Assembly: GCA_016937795.1 (NCBI GenBank)
Contig: JAFGVV010000042.1
Location: 1-61,802 of the forward strand
Source of the DNA: Paludibacteraceae bacterium
GTDB lineage: Bacteria; Bacteroidota; Bacteroidia; Bacteroidales; Paludibacteraceae
DNA: 61,802 bases
Reading direction: 5' to 3'
A program made the position numbers and the translations under genes. Of this stretch, positions 25,641 to 34,185 are shown piece after piece. The notes beneath the pieces are model-generated. The model did no database searches. It saw nothing but the letters and a program-made list of their open reading frames with translations, and was not told the DNA's origin. The stretch's first letter is position 1. Every line of letters begins with the position of its first letter.

Positions 25641-25946
25641 TTAATTCTACTTTGACAGATTAAAATTGAGTTTTTCTCTAACGAAATATTTTGAATAGTA
25701 ACGCGGATTTAGCGGATTAAACAGATTGACACGGAAAATTTTCAAACAAAAAACAGTTTAAATTCGGATTTTTATTTCGACAAGTCGAAATGTGGATTAA
25801 TAAACATAGTTGCAATATCTTCGATCCGCAAAATTCATATATGAATTTTATAATCCGTATAAAAAATCAGTTCTATTCATTCAGCAGAAATCCGCTACAT
25901 CCGCGTTCCTATTTCTTTAAAAATAAATCTGTCAAAGTAGAATTAA
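25641..25946. repeat. 306-bp nested inverted-repeat element
   Basis: Perfect 21-bp terminal inverted repeats (25641-25661 and 25926-25946; core TCTACTTTGACAG) enclose a second, 20-bp inverted repeat with two mismatches (25700-25719 and 25887-25906, AACGCGGAT-TAGCGGATT type). Near the middle lies the hairpin TTTCGAC-aa-GTCGAAA at 25775-25790. The element carries no gene and looks like a non-autonomous, hairpin-forming intergenic repeat. The rest of 25476-26230 is AT-rich, with a further small hairpin CGCAAAGT / ACTTTGCG near 26010-26035, and no gene. Confidence 0.7.
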
Positions 25947-26203
25947 ATATGCCTATTATTATATCATCAAATATCCGCCGCTCGGCTCTGCCGCTTGGCT
26001 TGCCAAGAAAGTACGCAAAGTGAAAAACTTTGCGTTATTAGCATTTAAGAAAATATTTTTCAAGAAGTGACTAACTTATATAAACGCTAATACAGATTAC
26101 ATTTCTGTTACATTATTATGTCAAACGACATATAAATGAAACACTTATGACATCGGGTTCAGAGCTAAAGCACTTTCAGCTACTGATTGTCGATATAAAA
26201 CAT

Positions 26204-26211
26204 TACCTTTG
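26204..26211 (+). promoter_or_regulatory. Promoter -7 box for the HAD/porin unit
   Basis: TACCTTTG matches TAnnTTTG. It lies 19 bp before the ATG at 26231 and inside the longer open frame, so it fixes that later start. Confidence 0.5.
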
Positions 26212-26230
26212 CAAAAAATTGAAATGCCCT

Positions 26231-26956
26231 ATGTTCGCCGACTCCATATCTCATTATCAAAACAATACATGTAAAACACTCAAACCCAAAGCTATCTTTT
26301 TCGATATGGATGGAGTGCTTTTTGACTCCATGCCCTACCACGCCACAGCCTGGGTAAACGCCATGACCGACATAGGTATTCCGTTTACCGAACACGAAGC
26401 TTACATGAACGAAGGCCGCACGGGGCATTCCACCATCGACGGTGCATTTAACCGCGAGTGGAACCGCAATGCCACAGAAGACGAAAAGCAACAGATTTAC
26501 AAAATAAAATCCAAATACTTCGAAGCCTATCCGCCGTCCCCCGTAATGCCCTTTTCGGCTGAATTACTCAGCAAAATAAAAGCACAGGGTTTACGCATTT
26601 TCTTAGTGACCGGTTCAGGGCAACCAAGCCTGCTCGAGAGGCTACAGATATTTTTTCCGAATGTTTTTACTCCCGGGAACATGGTGACAGCTTTTGATGT
26701 AAAGCATGGAAAACCGCATCCTGAGCCCTACCTGATGGCTTTGGAGAAAGCAGGACTGGAAGCACACGAAGCAGTGGTGGTGGAAAATGCACCTCTTGGC
26801 GTGGAATCGGCTACTGTTGCCGGCATTTACACCATAGCAGTCAACACCGGTCCGCTCGACGATAAAGTACTGACCGACAGTGGCGCAGCTTTGGTATTCG
26901 ACAGTATGAAAGATTTATATGATAATTGGGAAACTTTTATAAATCAAATTAAATAA
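26231..26956 (+). CDS. HAD-superfamily sugar-phosphate phosphatase/mutase-like protein
   Basis: The 241-residue cytosolic protein is of HAD subfamily I with an alpha-helical cap, as in beta-phosphoglucomutase and its phosphatase relatives. Motif I is IFFDMDGVLFDSMP (DxD nucleophile and acid), motif II is FLVTGSG, motif III is the lysine in KHGKPHPEPYL and motif IV is VVVENAPLGVESA. The cap region contains NEGRTGHSTI. The frame is open from 26147, but a promoter box at 26204 makes 26231 the likely start. The porin gene begins 16 bp downstream. Substrate not determinable. Confidence 0.9.
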   Translation: MFADSISHYQNNTCKTLKPKAIFFDMDGVLFDSMPYHATAWVNAMTDIGIPFTEHEAYMNEGRTGHSTIDGAFNREWNRNATEDEKQQIYKIKSKYFEAYPPSPVMPFSAELLSKIKAQGLRIFLVTGSGQPSLLERLQIFFPNVFTPGNMVTAFDVKHGKPHPEPYLMALEKAGLEAHEAVVVENAPLGVESATVAGIYTIAVNTGPLDDKVLTDSGAALVFDSMKDLYDNWETFINQIK

Positions 26957-26972
26957 CACTTATTTACAGGCA

Positions 26973-27977
26973 ATGAAGAAAGTAATAAAATTGACAGCTT
27001 TTGCAGTATTTTTCATTTTCAGTTCAGCTCAATTGAAAGCACAAACCATTTACGAACCTCAGATAGATGGAACTATCAGAGCCAAATATGAGTACAACAC
27101 CAACGATGCCGAACATCGTTTTCAGGTACGAAATGCAAGGTTCAGCTTAAGAGGAAATTTTAGTCCGATAGTGAGTTACAAAGCAGAGATAGACCTTTCG
27201 GACGAAGGTGTAACCAAAATGTTAGATGCATATCTTCGTCTGCAACCTTCAAAATGGTGGCATTTTACCATAGGACAACAGAAAATACCCTTCAGCACCG
27301 ACAATCTGCGTTCGCCGCATCAACTATATTTTGCCAACCGCTCTTTTATAGGAAAACAGCTTACCGGGCTCAGAGATGTGGGAGCCACTTTCGAATTTGA
27401 AAACTTCACTGAATTCCCACTGTCATTTCAGGCAGGTATATACAATGGCACAGGGCTTTATAATCAGAAACCATGGCGTAAAACCGATGAACTGAGCTAT
27501 GTACTTCGTTCGGTGATTCGTCCTGTAAAATCGCTCGAGCTCTCAGTGGATGTAAACTCAATAAGCCCTGCCGCACTCAGGATGAATTTGTACAGCGGAG
27601 GCATAATGTACGTTATTAAAAACCTGCATCTCGAGAGTGAGTATTTTTACAAAACATACGAAAACAACCTCTATACTCCCACACAGGGTTTCTTTGGTTT
27701 TGCAGCTTACAACATTGCCACTCCCAAAAGCAAAAACATCACCAAAATTACTCCGGGCATACGTTACGACATGATGACCGAAAACAAAAAATTCGATTCA
27801 GCAGGAACACTTATTGCGCCCGACATTGCCCGCTCACGCATTACAGGCGGTATTACCATCAGTTTGGCAAAACCATTTCTGAATGATATTCGTCTCAACT
27901 ACGAACAGTATTTCTACGGAGTTGGAATTCCAAATTCCGACAATAAGTTTGTAGCTGAATTTGTGGTACGTTTTTAA
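26973..27977 (+). CDS. Outer-membrane porin (OprO/OprP-like)
   Basis: The 334-residue protein has a signal peptide (cleavage near LKAQ-TIYE) and an alternating beta-strand pattern throughout. DAEHRFQVRNARFSLRGNFSPIVSYKAEIDLSDEG near 45-80 and the C-terminal aromatic end (EFVVRF) are typical of the phosphate-selective porin O/P family. It probably forms a 16-strand barrel in the outer membrane. The ion it passes cannot be told. It follows the HAD gene by 16 bp, so the two may share a promoter, and ends at a strong terminator. Confidence 0.85.
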   Translation: MKKVIKLTAFAVFFIFSSAQLKAQTIYEPQIDGTIRAKYEYNTNDAEHRFQVRNARFSLRGNFSPIVSYKAEIDLSDEGVTKMLDAYLRLQPSKWWHFTIGQQKIPFSTDNLRSPHQLYFANRSFIGKQLTGLRDVGATFEFENFTEFPLSFQAGIYNGTGLYNQKPWRKTDELSYVLRSVIRPVKSLELSVDVNSISPAALRMNLYSGGIMYVIKNLHLESEYFYKTYENNLYTPTQGFFGFAAYNIATPKSKNITKITPGIRYDMMTENKKFDSAGTLIAPDIARSRITGGITISLAKPFLNDIRLNYEQYFYGVGIPNSDNKFVAEFVVRF

Positions 27978-28034
27978 TTTACCTGCATTTTTTATGTATG
28001 CCTGTAGAAATGGAATAAATATTCTGATAAAATT

Positions 28035-28072
28035 TAAGCCTAAACGTTAAAGTCATCGTTTAGGCTTATTTT
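28035..28072 (+). terminator. Terminator after the porin gene
   Basis: A perfect 12-bp stem TAAGCCTAAACG / CGTTTAGGCTTA with a 10-nt loop is followed by TTTTAT, 57 bp after the porin stop codon. Confidence 0.8.
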
Positions 28073-28108
28073 ATAACAACAGGGGCACCATAAATAAAAA
28101 AAATGCTG

Positions 28109-28116
28109 TATTTTTG
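28109..28116 (+). promoter_or_regulatory. hisD promoter -7 box
   Basis: TATTTTTG matches TAnnTTTG and stands 30 bp before the ATG at 28147. An upstream in-frame ATG at 28114 overlaps the box and is therefore unlikely to be used. Confidence 0.45.
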
Positions 28117-28146
28117 TATGCAAATTTTATTAGCAATTTATTATTT

Positions 28147-29463
28147 ATGCAAATTTTCAGATATCCCGCCCGCGAACAATGGTCAGAAATTCTGGCTCGT
28201 CCTGTTTTCGACAGTACCGCTCTTTTCGGCACTGTACAGAAAGTACTCGACGATGTGCGACATCGTGGCGATGCGGCTGTCAGAGAATACACCCTTCAGT
28301 TTGACAAAGTAGCTCCTGAGAGTATTGAGGTGAGTGCTGAAGAAATTGAAGAAGCCGTAAAATTGGTGCCTGTACCTTTGCGTCAGGCCATAGAAATGGC
28401 GCGTCGTAATATCTGGAAATTTCATGTCGAACAACTACAGGATTTGCCTGAGATACAGACATCGCCCGGCGTATATTGCTGGCAAAAAGCCATTCCTATC
28501 GAAAAAATAGGACTATACGTACCGGGAGGAACAGCACCTTTGTTCTCCACTGTGCTGATGCTCGGCATTCCGGCTCAGATTGCCGAATGCAAACAGGTAG
28601 TGCTTTGCACACCTCCGGGAAAAGACGGAAAAGTACACCCGGCAGTGCTTTATGCAGCAAAAGTAGCAGGCGTTCACCGTATTTTCAAAATTGGTGGCAC
28701 ACAAGCCATTGGCGCAATGGCCTATGGAACCGAAACAGTTCCGAAAGTATATAAAATTTTCGGGCCCGGCAATCAGTATGTGACCGCCGCCAAGCAACTC
28801 GTATCGTTGCGCGATGTGGCTATCGACATGCCTGCAGGCCCTTCGGAAGTAGAAGTACTGGCCGACGCCTCAGCCAATCCGGCATTTGTGGCAGCCGACA
28901 TGCTATCGCAGGCCGAACACGGAGTGGATAGTCAGTCGATATTAATCACTGTGGACGAAGCTCTTGTAGAAAAAGTGCAGGAACAAATTGCCGTACAATT
29001 GGAACAATTGCCCCGTAAAGAACTGGCAAAGAAAGCACTCGAAAACAGTAAAATAATTCTGCTTAAGAATTTAAATGAAGCTGTAGAAATAACCAACGAA
29101 TATGCTCCTGAGCATTTAATTATTTGTACTCAGTACTACATGGGTGTGGCGGCGAATATAATAAATGCAGGTTCGGTATTTCTTGGAAATTATACTCCCG
29201 AAAGTGCGGGCGATTATGCATCGGGAACTAACCACACCTTACCCACAAATGGTTACGCCAAAGCCTATAACGGCGTTAACCTTGACAGCTATTTACGTAA
29301 AGTAACCTTTCAGCAAATAACCAAAGAAGGACTTACAAACCTTAGCAACGCCATTATTCTGATGGCTGAAAATGAAGAATTACAGGCCCACAGCAATGCG
29401 GTTAAAATCCGTCTGGAAAACGAGCCTGAATCTGATGAAAGAGAAATCAGCTATCGTCGTTGA
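28147..29463 (+). CDS. hisD: Histidinol dehydrogenase (HisD)
   Basis: HisD oxidises L-histidinol to L-histidine in two NAD-dependent, Zn-requiring steps, the end of histidine synthesis. The 438-residue product shows GLYVPGGTAPLFSTVLML, IFKIGGTQAIGAMAYGTETVPKV and FGPGNQYVTAAKQLV. The signature DMPAGPSEVEVLADASANPAFVAADMLSQAEHG carries the metal-binding Gln and His residues, and ASGTNHTLPTNG and EAL-type helices close the domain. It stands alone before hisC with a 193-bp gap. hisG is not upstream, where a terminator and a porin gene stand instead. Confidence 0.96.
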   Translation: MQIFRYPAREQWSEILARPVFDSTALFGTVQKVLDDVRHRGDAAVREYTLQFDKVAPESIEVSAEEIEEAVKLVPVPLRQAIEMARRNIWKFHVEQLQDLPEIQTSPGVYCWQKAIPIEKIGLYVPGGTAPLFSTVLMLGIPAQIAECKQVVLCTPPGKDGKVHPAVLYAAKVAGVHRIFKIGGTQAIGAMAYGTETVPKVYKIFGPGNQYVTAAKQLVSLRDVAIDMPAGPSEVEVLADASANPAFVAADMLSQAEHGVDSQSILITVDEALVEKVQEQIAVQLEQLPRKELAKKALENSKIILLKNLNEAVEITNEYAPEHLIICTQYYMGVAANIINAGSVFLGNYTPESAGDYASGTNHTLPTNGYAKAYNGVNLDSYLRKVTFQQITKEGLTNLSNAIILMAENEELQAHSNAVKIRLENEPESDEREISYRR

Positions 29464-29543
29464 TGTTGATTTTTTTGATTGTAATTGTCTGATAATGTAT
29501 GTTATTTTTACTGTTTTACCTTTCCTTTTAACCTTTCGGATTG

Positions 29544-29551
29544 TACATTTG
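29544..29551 (+). promoter_or_regulatory. hisC promoter -7 box and leader hairpin
   Basis: TACATTTG matches TAnnTTTG in the hisD-hisC gap, so hisC may have its own promoter. The transcript leader would contain a bulged hairpin AACATGAAACT / AGTTTCTTCATGTT at 29589-29618. Confidence 0.45.
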
Positions 29552-29656
29552 CAGTTTGTTTGACTATGCACAAACATCTGATTGTTTTAACATGAAACTC
29601 GATAAGTTTCTTCATGTTCAGAACCATAATTATTCAAACACAACAAATATAGAAAA

Positions 29657-30697
29657 ATGAACCTAAAAGAATTGTTAAGAGAAAATATTCTTAATTTAAA
29701 GCCCTATTCGAGTGCCCGCGATGAATTCAAAGGCAAAGCCTCGGTATATCTCGATGCCAATGAGAGCCCGTATAACCACCCTTACAATCGCTACCCCGAC
29801 CCACAACAGACAAAACTCAAGGAGCAAATCTCAAAGATCAAAAACATTCCTGCTGCTAATATTTTTTTGGGTAATGGAAGCGATGAGGCTATCGATTTAC
29901 TTTTTCGCGCATTTTGCGAACCCGACACCGACAATGTAGTGGCCATTGAACCAACTTACGGCATGTATCGTGTATGCGCCGACATTAACAACATTCAGTA
30001 TCGCACTGTAAATCTGAATCAGGATTTCGACATTGAGGCTTATCGCGTGATGGACGCCACCAATGTTCGCACCAAAATCATTTGGCTTTGTTCGCCAAAC
30101 AACCCCACAGGAAACGACCTGAACGAAGAAGAAATACTGAAATTGCTTCATTGGTTTCGTGGTATTGTTGTCATCGACGAAGCTTATATCGACTTTGCAT
30201 CGCGCGACAGTTATTCACGACTATTAAAAGAATATCCTAATCTGGTAATACTTCAGACTTTTTCGAAAGCATGGGCCAATGCCGGTGTACGATTAGGTAT
30301 GGCATTTGCATCGGAAGAAATTATTGCTGTGCTCAACAAAATTAAATATCCTTACAATGTAAATATGCTTACACAGCAGCACATTTCGGATATGATAAAG
30401 AACGATGGCGAGGAACAGGTTAAAGTTTGGTCAGAAATTATCAAAAGAGAACGCACACGTCTTAGTAACGAATTACTTAAACTACCTATGGTAATGAAAG
30501 TGTATCCTAGCGATGCAAATTTCATTCTTGTAAAAATGGATGGTGCTATTCATATTTACAATATATTGGTACGCAAATCGATTATTGTTCGCGATCGTTC
30601 GAAAGTAACACTGTGCAACGATTGCCTACGCATTACAGTAGGTACAGCCGAAGAAAACGAAGCTCTAATGGCAGAAATGCGTAAACTACGTTATTAA
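29657..30697 (+). CDS. hisC: Histidinol-phosphate aminotransferase (HisC)
   Basis: HisC is a cytosolic class I/II PLP enzyme that transfers an amino group to imidazole-acetol phosphate. The 346-residue product has VYLDANESPYNHPYNRYPDP, FLGNGSDEAIDLLFRAF, WLCSPNNPTGNDL, the PLP aspartate in VVIDEAYIDFA and the PLP lysine in LQTFSKAWANAGVRLGMA. The C-terminal arginine segment LRITVGTAEENEALM is typical. It follows hisD but no other his gene follows it; a perfect 18-bp terminator closes the unit. Confidence 0.96.
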   Translation: MNLKELLRENILNLKPYSSARDEFKGKASVYLDANESPYNHPYNRYPDPQQTKLKEQISKIKNIPAANIFLGNGSDEAIDLLFRAFCEPDTDNVVAIEPTYGMYRVCADINNIQYRTVNLNQDFDIEAYRVMDATNVRTKIIWLCSPNNPTGNDLNEEEILKLLHWFRGIVVIDEAYIDFASRDSYSRLLKEYPNLVILQTFSKAWANAGVRLGMAFASEEIIAVLNKIKYPYNVNMLTQQHISDMIKNDGEEQVKVWSEIIKRERTRLSNELLKLPMVMKVYPSDANFILVKMDGAIHIYNILVRKSIIVRDRSKVTLCNDCLRITVGTAEENEALMAEMRKLRY

Positions 30698-30718
30698 AAA
30701 CAATTAAAACTATTTCCT

Positions 30719-30764
30719 TAAGATATCCGGTATCATTTTTATATGATACCGGATATCTTATTTT
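30719..30764 (+). terminator. Terminator after hisC
   Basis: A perfect 18-bp stem (30719-30736 and 30743-30760, core GATATCCGGTATC) with loop TTTTAT is followed by TTTT. Confidence 0.85.
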
Positions 30765-30866
30765 AAGTGGCGATTTACAGTTCAGTTTTGTAGCATTTAT
30801 TACAGACAGAACTCTACGTTTTACTACATTTTTTGCATTAGTTGACTAATATTCGGAATTAATAAA

Positions 30867-30874
30867 TATATTTG
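30867..30874 (+). promoter_or_regulatory. Promoter -7 box of the two-component operon
   Basis: TATATTTG matches TAnnTTTG, with a TTG 22 bp upstream at 30842-30844, and lies 46 bp before the kinase ATG. Confidence 0.45.
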
Positions 30875-30920
30875 CAATTCATTCTTCAGCATTAGCTTTA
30901 TTCACTTATTCAACAGACAT

Positions 30921-32843
30921 ATGCGTCGCAAAAACCTATCTGAAATCCTACTGTATCTACTTACTATATTTGCATTCATGCAAAATCTTCCGGCGCAAAA
31001 CTCCTACCCCGAACAACACCGAAGTGCCTGCATAAAAAACGACACATCCGCCATGATTCAGGCATTAAAATACTGGGGTGATTCTGTAAGCGAAGAGGCT
31101 GATTTCAAAACCGGAGACAGCCTTCTGCTTAAAGCAATTACACTTTCGGAAGCCACAAAAAACTTGAAAGAATCGGGCAGAATATACAATCTGCTGGCCT
31201 CGAATGCAAGTTACTCAGGCAACCGTCCGTTAGCCATGAGTTATTATCACAAAGCGCTGAAAGCATTTTACGACATCCCTGATGCCGATATGGTGGCCAT
31301 GATACTAATGAATATGGGTTCAGAATATGAATATGCCGGCGATTTAAAGAAAGCCATTGCATACAAACTTAAAGCTCTTAAAAACAAAATTGCTTCCGGG
31401 AAAAGACGAAATCTCGACTACTACTATCAGCAAATTGGACAGCTTTTTAAAGAAAGTGACACCGAGAAATGGGAGTATTATATACAAAAAGCTTACGAGG
31501 TATCGACTACCCTGCCCGGCAGTCGCATTCAAACAAAAGCAGCCATTTTCAACGACCTGGGCGGAATTAATAAAATTCGCAAAAATTACGGGCAAGCCAT
31601 TCAATGGTACGATTCGATGATAGTGATTTCGAAAGCAAACAATTATACAACCGGACTGGGGACAGGCTATTCGAATAGGAGTTTAGTATATCTTGCTTTG
31701 GAAAAATACAAAGAAGCATATGCCGATATTTTGAAAGGAATTGAGTATGCCGATAAAAGTTCAAAAGTATATGCACAAATAGTGGACAGGATACACGCAG
31801 CTAATATTCTTGAAAAAATGAATCAGCCGGGCAAAGCGTCGGAATTTGCATACGATGCACTTGAAAGAGCTAAAGCTTTGAAGTTTTATCCCGAAGAAGA
31901 AACACAGGCACATCTGGCTTTGGCGCGTATTGGCGAAAGCACCAAAAATTGGAAAATGGCTTACGAGCATTACAACGCTTACAAAGAAGGTATCGACTCG
32001 CTTCGTAATGCAGATGTGGAAAAAAACATGCACGATCTCGAAATTAAATATCGTACTGCCGAAAAAGAAAAGGAAATTGAAAGGCTCGACCACGAAAACC
32101 GACTTAAAACCCTTACTTACCAACGTCGCAAATCGCTGTTTATAGCTGTTGTTTTTATTCTCCTTTTGTTTGCCGCCATGATGTTTTTGTGGTGGAGGCG
32201 AAAACTTTCAGAGACCAAAAAAGAGCAGGCCGAACTTCGCGAAAAAATGCTCAGGGTGCAAATGAATCCACATTTTATTTTTAATACTCTTAATGCTATT
32301 AATCAGTTCGTTATTTCAGGAAATAGTACCGAAGCATCAAATTTCCTGACAAGTTATGCAAAACTTATGCGCCAGATACTTGAAAATTCGAACGAAAAAT
32401 TTATCTCGCTTTCCGACGAAATTGAGTTTCTACACAATTATCTGAAAATGCAGCAGCTTCGTTTCGGAATTAGCTTCGAATATGACATAACTGTTTCACA
32501 AGGCATTGACCCCGAAAATACCGATATACCGCCAATGATAGCACAACCCTTTATCGAAAATGCAATTGAACATGGCATAAGGGGTATATCAGGTGGCAAA
32601 ATCAGCATTAGCTTCAGCATGCTAAACAACGAACTTATACTTGTTGTGACCGACAACGGCGTTGGTATTCAGAAAAATAAAACCGAAAACGAACATCGCT
32701 CCATGGCTATCGAAATTACGCTTGGTCGTGTGCTTATGCAGGGCGGACGACCCGACAGTCTGACAATAGAAAGTCCTGTGCCCGATACGCAATGCGGAAC
32801 ACGTGTCAGTGTTGCTGTTCCATTTAAATCCTACGACAAATGA
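30921..32843 (+). CDS. TPR-containing LytS-type sensor histidine kinase
   Basis: The 640-residue protein has a signal peptide, a periplasmic region of TPR-like helical repeats (about 40-370; for example YNLLASNASYSGNRPLAMSYYHKALKAF) and a coiled-coil stretch (KYRTAEKEKEIERLDHENRL). One membrane helix follows at about 404-423. The cytosolic part is a His_kinase (LytS/YehU) domain with the phospho-acceptor His451 in QMNPHFIFNTLNAINQF and IPPMIAQPFIENAIEHGI, then an ATPase domain (VTDNGVGI). The stop overlaps the start of the response regulator gene by 4 bp. The signal sensed is unknown. Confidence 0.92.
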   Translation: MRRKNLSEILLYLLTIFAFMQNLPAQNSYPEQHRSACIKNDTSAMIQALKYWGDSVSEEADFKTGDSLLLKAITLSEATKNLKESGRIYNLLASNASYSGNRPLAMSYYHKALKAFYDIPDADMVAMILMNMGSEYEYAGDLKKAIAYKLKALKNKIASGKRRNLDYYYQQIGQLFKESDTEKWEYYIQKAYEVSTTLPGSRIQTKAAIFNDLGGINKIRKNYGQAIQWYDSMIVISKANNYTTGLGTGYSNRSLVYLALEKYKEAYADILKGIEYADKSSKVYAQIVDRIHAANILEKMNQPGKASEFAYDALERAKALKFYPEEETQAHLALARIGESTKNWKMAYEHYNAYKEGIDSLRNADVEKNMHDLEIKYRTAEKEKEIERLDHENRLKTLTYQRRKSLFIAVVFILLLFAAMMFLWWRRKLSETKKEQAELREKMLRVQMNPHFIFNTLNAINQFVISGNSTEASNFLTSYAKLMRQILENSNEKFISLSDEIEFLHNYLKMQQLRFGISFEYDITVSQGIDPENTDIPPMIAQPFIENAIEHGIRGISGGKISISFSMLNNELILVVTDNGVGIQKNKTENEHRSMAIEITLGRVLMQGGRPDSLTIESPVPDTQCGTRVSVAVPFKSYDK

Positions 32844-33580
32844 AATTGCTTATTGTTGACGACGAGCTACACGCCAGGACCATAAGTCGCGGTTTGCTCG
32901 AAAAATATTTTCCCGAAATCGTTATCTGCACCGAAGCTGCTTCGGTTGAAGAGGCATATCAGGCTGTTCTACTCCACAATCCCGACCTTATACTCCTCGA
33001 TGTGGATATGCCCGACGGGAGCGCATTCGATTTTTTGCATAAACTGACTGCCATCAATTTTAGCATAATATTTATTACTGCTTACGAAAAATATGCCTTA
33101 CAGGCCATTAAATTCAGTGCACTCGACTATTTACTCAAACCTTTTTCCGAAGGCGAATTTGCCGAAGCCATTCGTAAAGCACAAGGTGTGGAAATTGCCA
33201 AAGATGCGACACTGAAATTAAATACCCTGCTTCAGAATTTTCAACAACCCGCTCCATCACGTATTGTTTTGCGCACTGCCGATTCGATGCACGTAATCCT
33301 TATCGACGATATAATTCGCCTGCAGGGCGATGGCGCTTATTGTACTTTTTTTCTGAACGGAAGCAAATCGCTTGTGGTTTCGAAAAACCTTAAGGAATAC
33401 GAAAACCTGCTCGAAAACTGTGGCTTTATTCGCACACACCAATCGCATTTGATTAACTCAAAACATCTGATTTGTTATCATAAATCAGATGGGGGTTATT
33501 TAAGCATGAGCGACAAAACAAAAATACCTGTGGCTACACGATATAAGGAAAAAGTGATAGCACAGCTAAGTAGTCTTTGA
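32840..33580 (+). CDS. LytTR-family response regulator
   Basis: The 246-residue regulator has a receiver domain (about 1-120) with the acidic pair D7/D8, phospho-acceptor Asp54 in LILLDVDMPDG, a Thr in FITAYEKYALQAI and Lys in YLLKPF. A LytTR DNA-binding domain (about 145-245) follows, with VILIDDIIRLQGDGAYCTFFL and FIRTHQSHLINSKHLICY. It is translationally coupled to the kinase gene (ATGA overlap), so the two form a pair. Targets are unknown; LytTR proteins usually bind two direct repeats upstream of their genes. Confidence 0.93.
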   Translation: MKLLIVDDELHARTISRGLLEKYFPEIVICTEAASVEEAYQAVLLHNPDLILLDVDMPDGSAFDFLHKLTAINFSIIFITAYEKYALQAIKFSALDYLLKPFSEGEFAEAIRKAQGVEIAKDATLKLNTLLQNFQQPAPSRIVLRTADSMHVILIDDIIRLQGDGAYCTFFLNGSKSLVVSKNLKEYENLLENCGFIRTHQSHLINSKHLICYHKSDGGYLSMSDKTKIPVATRYKEKVIAQLSSL

Positions 33581-33593
33581 ATTGCATTTGATT

Positions 33594-33630
33594 ACGCAAG
33601 CAACGGATTTCAATTGGTTGCCTGCGTATT
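33594..33630 (+). terminator. Possible terminator after the response regulator gene
   Basis: ACGCAAGCAAC / GTTGCCTGCGT pairs with one mismatch across a 12-nt loop, and is followed by ATTTAAA. The U-tract is weak. Confidence 0.45.
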
Positions 33631-33692
33631 TAAACTGAAATAATAAACTTACTTTTATTCATAATACTTTTACGTCAATTAATCCGACGATT

Positions 33693-34067
33693 ATGAATGA
33701 AAATTGTAAATCAAAAATAGTACTTGAAACGGATGACTATATTTTAGTATCCGAAAAGGAAAAGATTTATTACGCTTATTATTGTCCTTACAGCAAGAAG
33801 ATTCTGTTCACAGGACATGACGAAAATATTGAACTGAGTTTATATGATACGATTTTTCTCGATAAACTTTGTGAAAACGGTTTTATTCGAATATCGGATT
33901 GTTATTGCATAAATCCATTATTTATAAGTGAATATAAATTCAATAGAAAGGAAGTAACTATGATTAATGGAACAACCTTTCATTTAACCAATAGATTTAA
34001 AAATATATTAGACAAGTATTTTGAGATAAACGAAAATATGAATAAATCAAATAGTGATTGGACATAA
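33693..34067 (+). CDS. Stand-alone LytTR-like domain protein
   Basis: The 124-residue protein has no receiver domain. Residues about 12-112 follow the LytTR pattern: DDYILVSEKEKIYYAYYCPYSKK, then NGFIRISDCYCINPLFISEYKF, NRKEVTMINGTTFHLTNRFKNILDKYF. These match the strand containing the FIRxHxSxxIN motif and the closing helix of LytTR domains. Cysteines replace some usual residues, and the histidine and serine of the FIRxHxS motif are changed. The gene is AT-rich relative to its neighbours. It lies between the LytS/LytTR pair and a large T9SS surface protein, so it might regulate the latter. Recognition is by pattern only. Confidence 0.65.
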   Translation: MNENCKSKIVLETDDYILVSEKEKIYYAYYCPYSKKILFTGHDENIELSLYDTIFLDKLCENGFIRISDCYCINPLFISEYKFNRKEVTMINGTTFHLTNRFKNILDKYFEINENMNKSNSDWT

Positions 34068-34105
34068 ATTCAACATATAAAATACTCATTCATATTAACA
34101 CAGAC

Positions 34106-34151
34106 GCACTTTTGACGGGTTTACACATAGCTAACACCTCCCCAAAAGTGC
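34106..34151. promoter_or_regulatory. Inverted repeat upstream of the surface-protein gene
   Basis: GCACTTTTG (34106-34114) and CAAAAGTGC (34143-34151) form a perfect 9-bp inverted repeat 35 bp before the ATG at 34186. It could be a leader hairpin, a terminator of the LytTR-like gene or a protein-binding site. No T-run follows. Confidence 0.4.
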
Positions 34152-34185
34152 CCAATCGAAACAATATTTAATAATAATATGGCTT

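Noticed and set aside
25641..25946. Insertion sequence with transposase
   Set aside because: Terminal inverted repeats exist but there is no transposase reading frame inside or near; it is at most a non-autonomous element.
25790..26023. A 77-codon open frame in the palindromic element
   Set aside because: It runs through both arms of the inverted repeat and has no protein-like composition.
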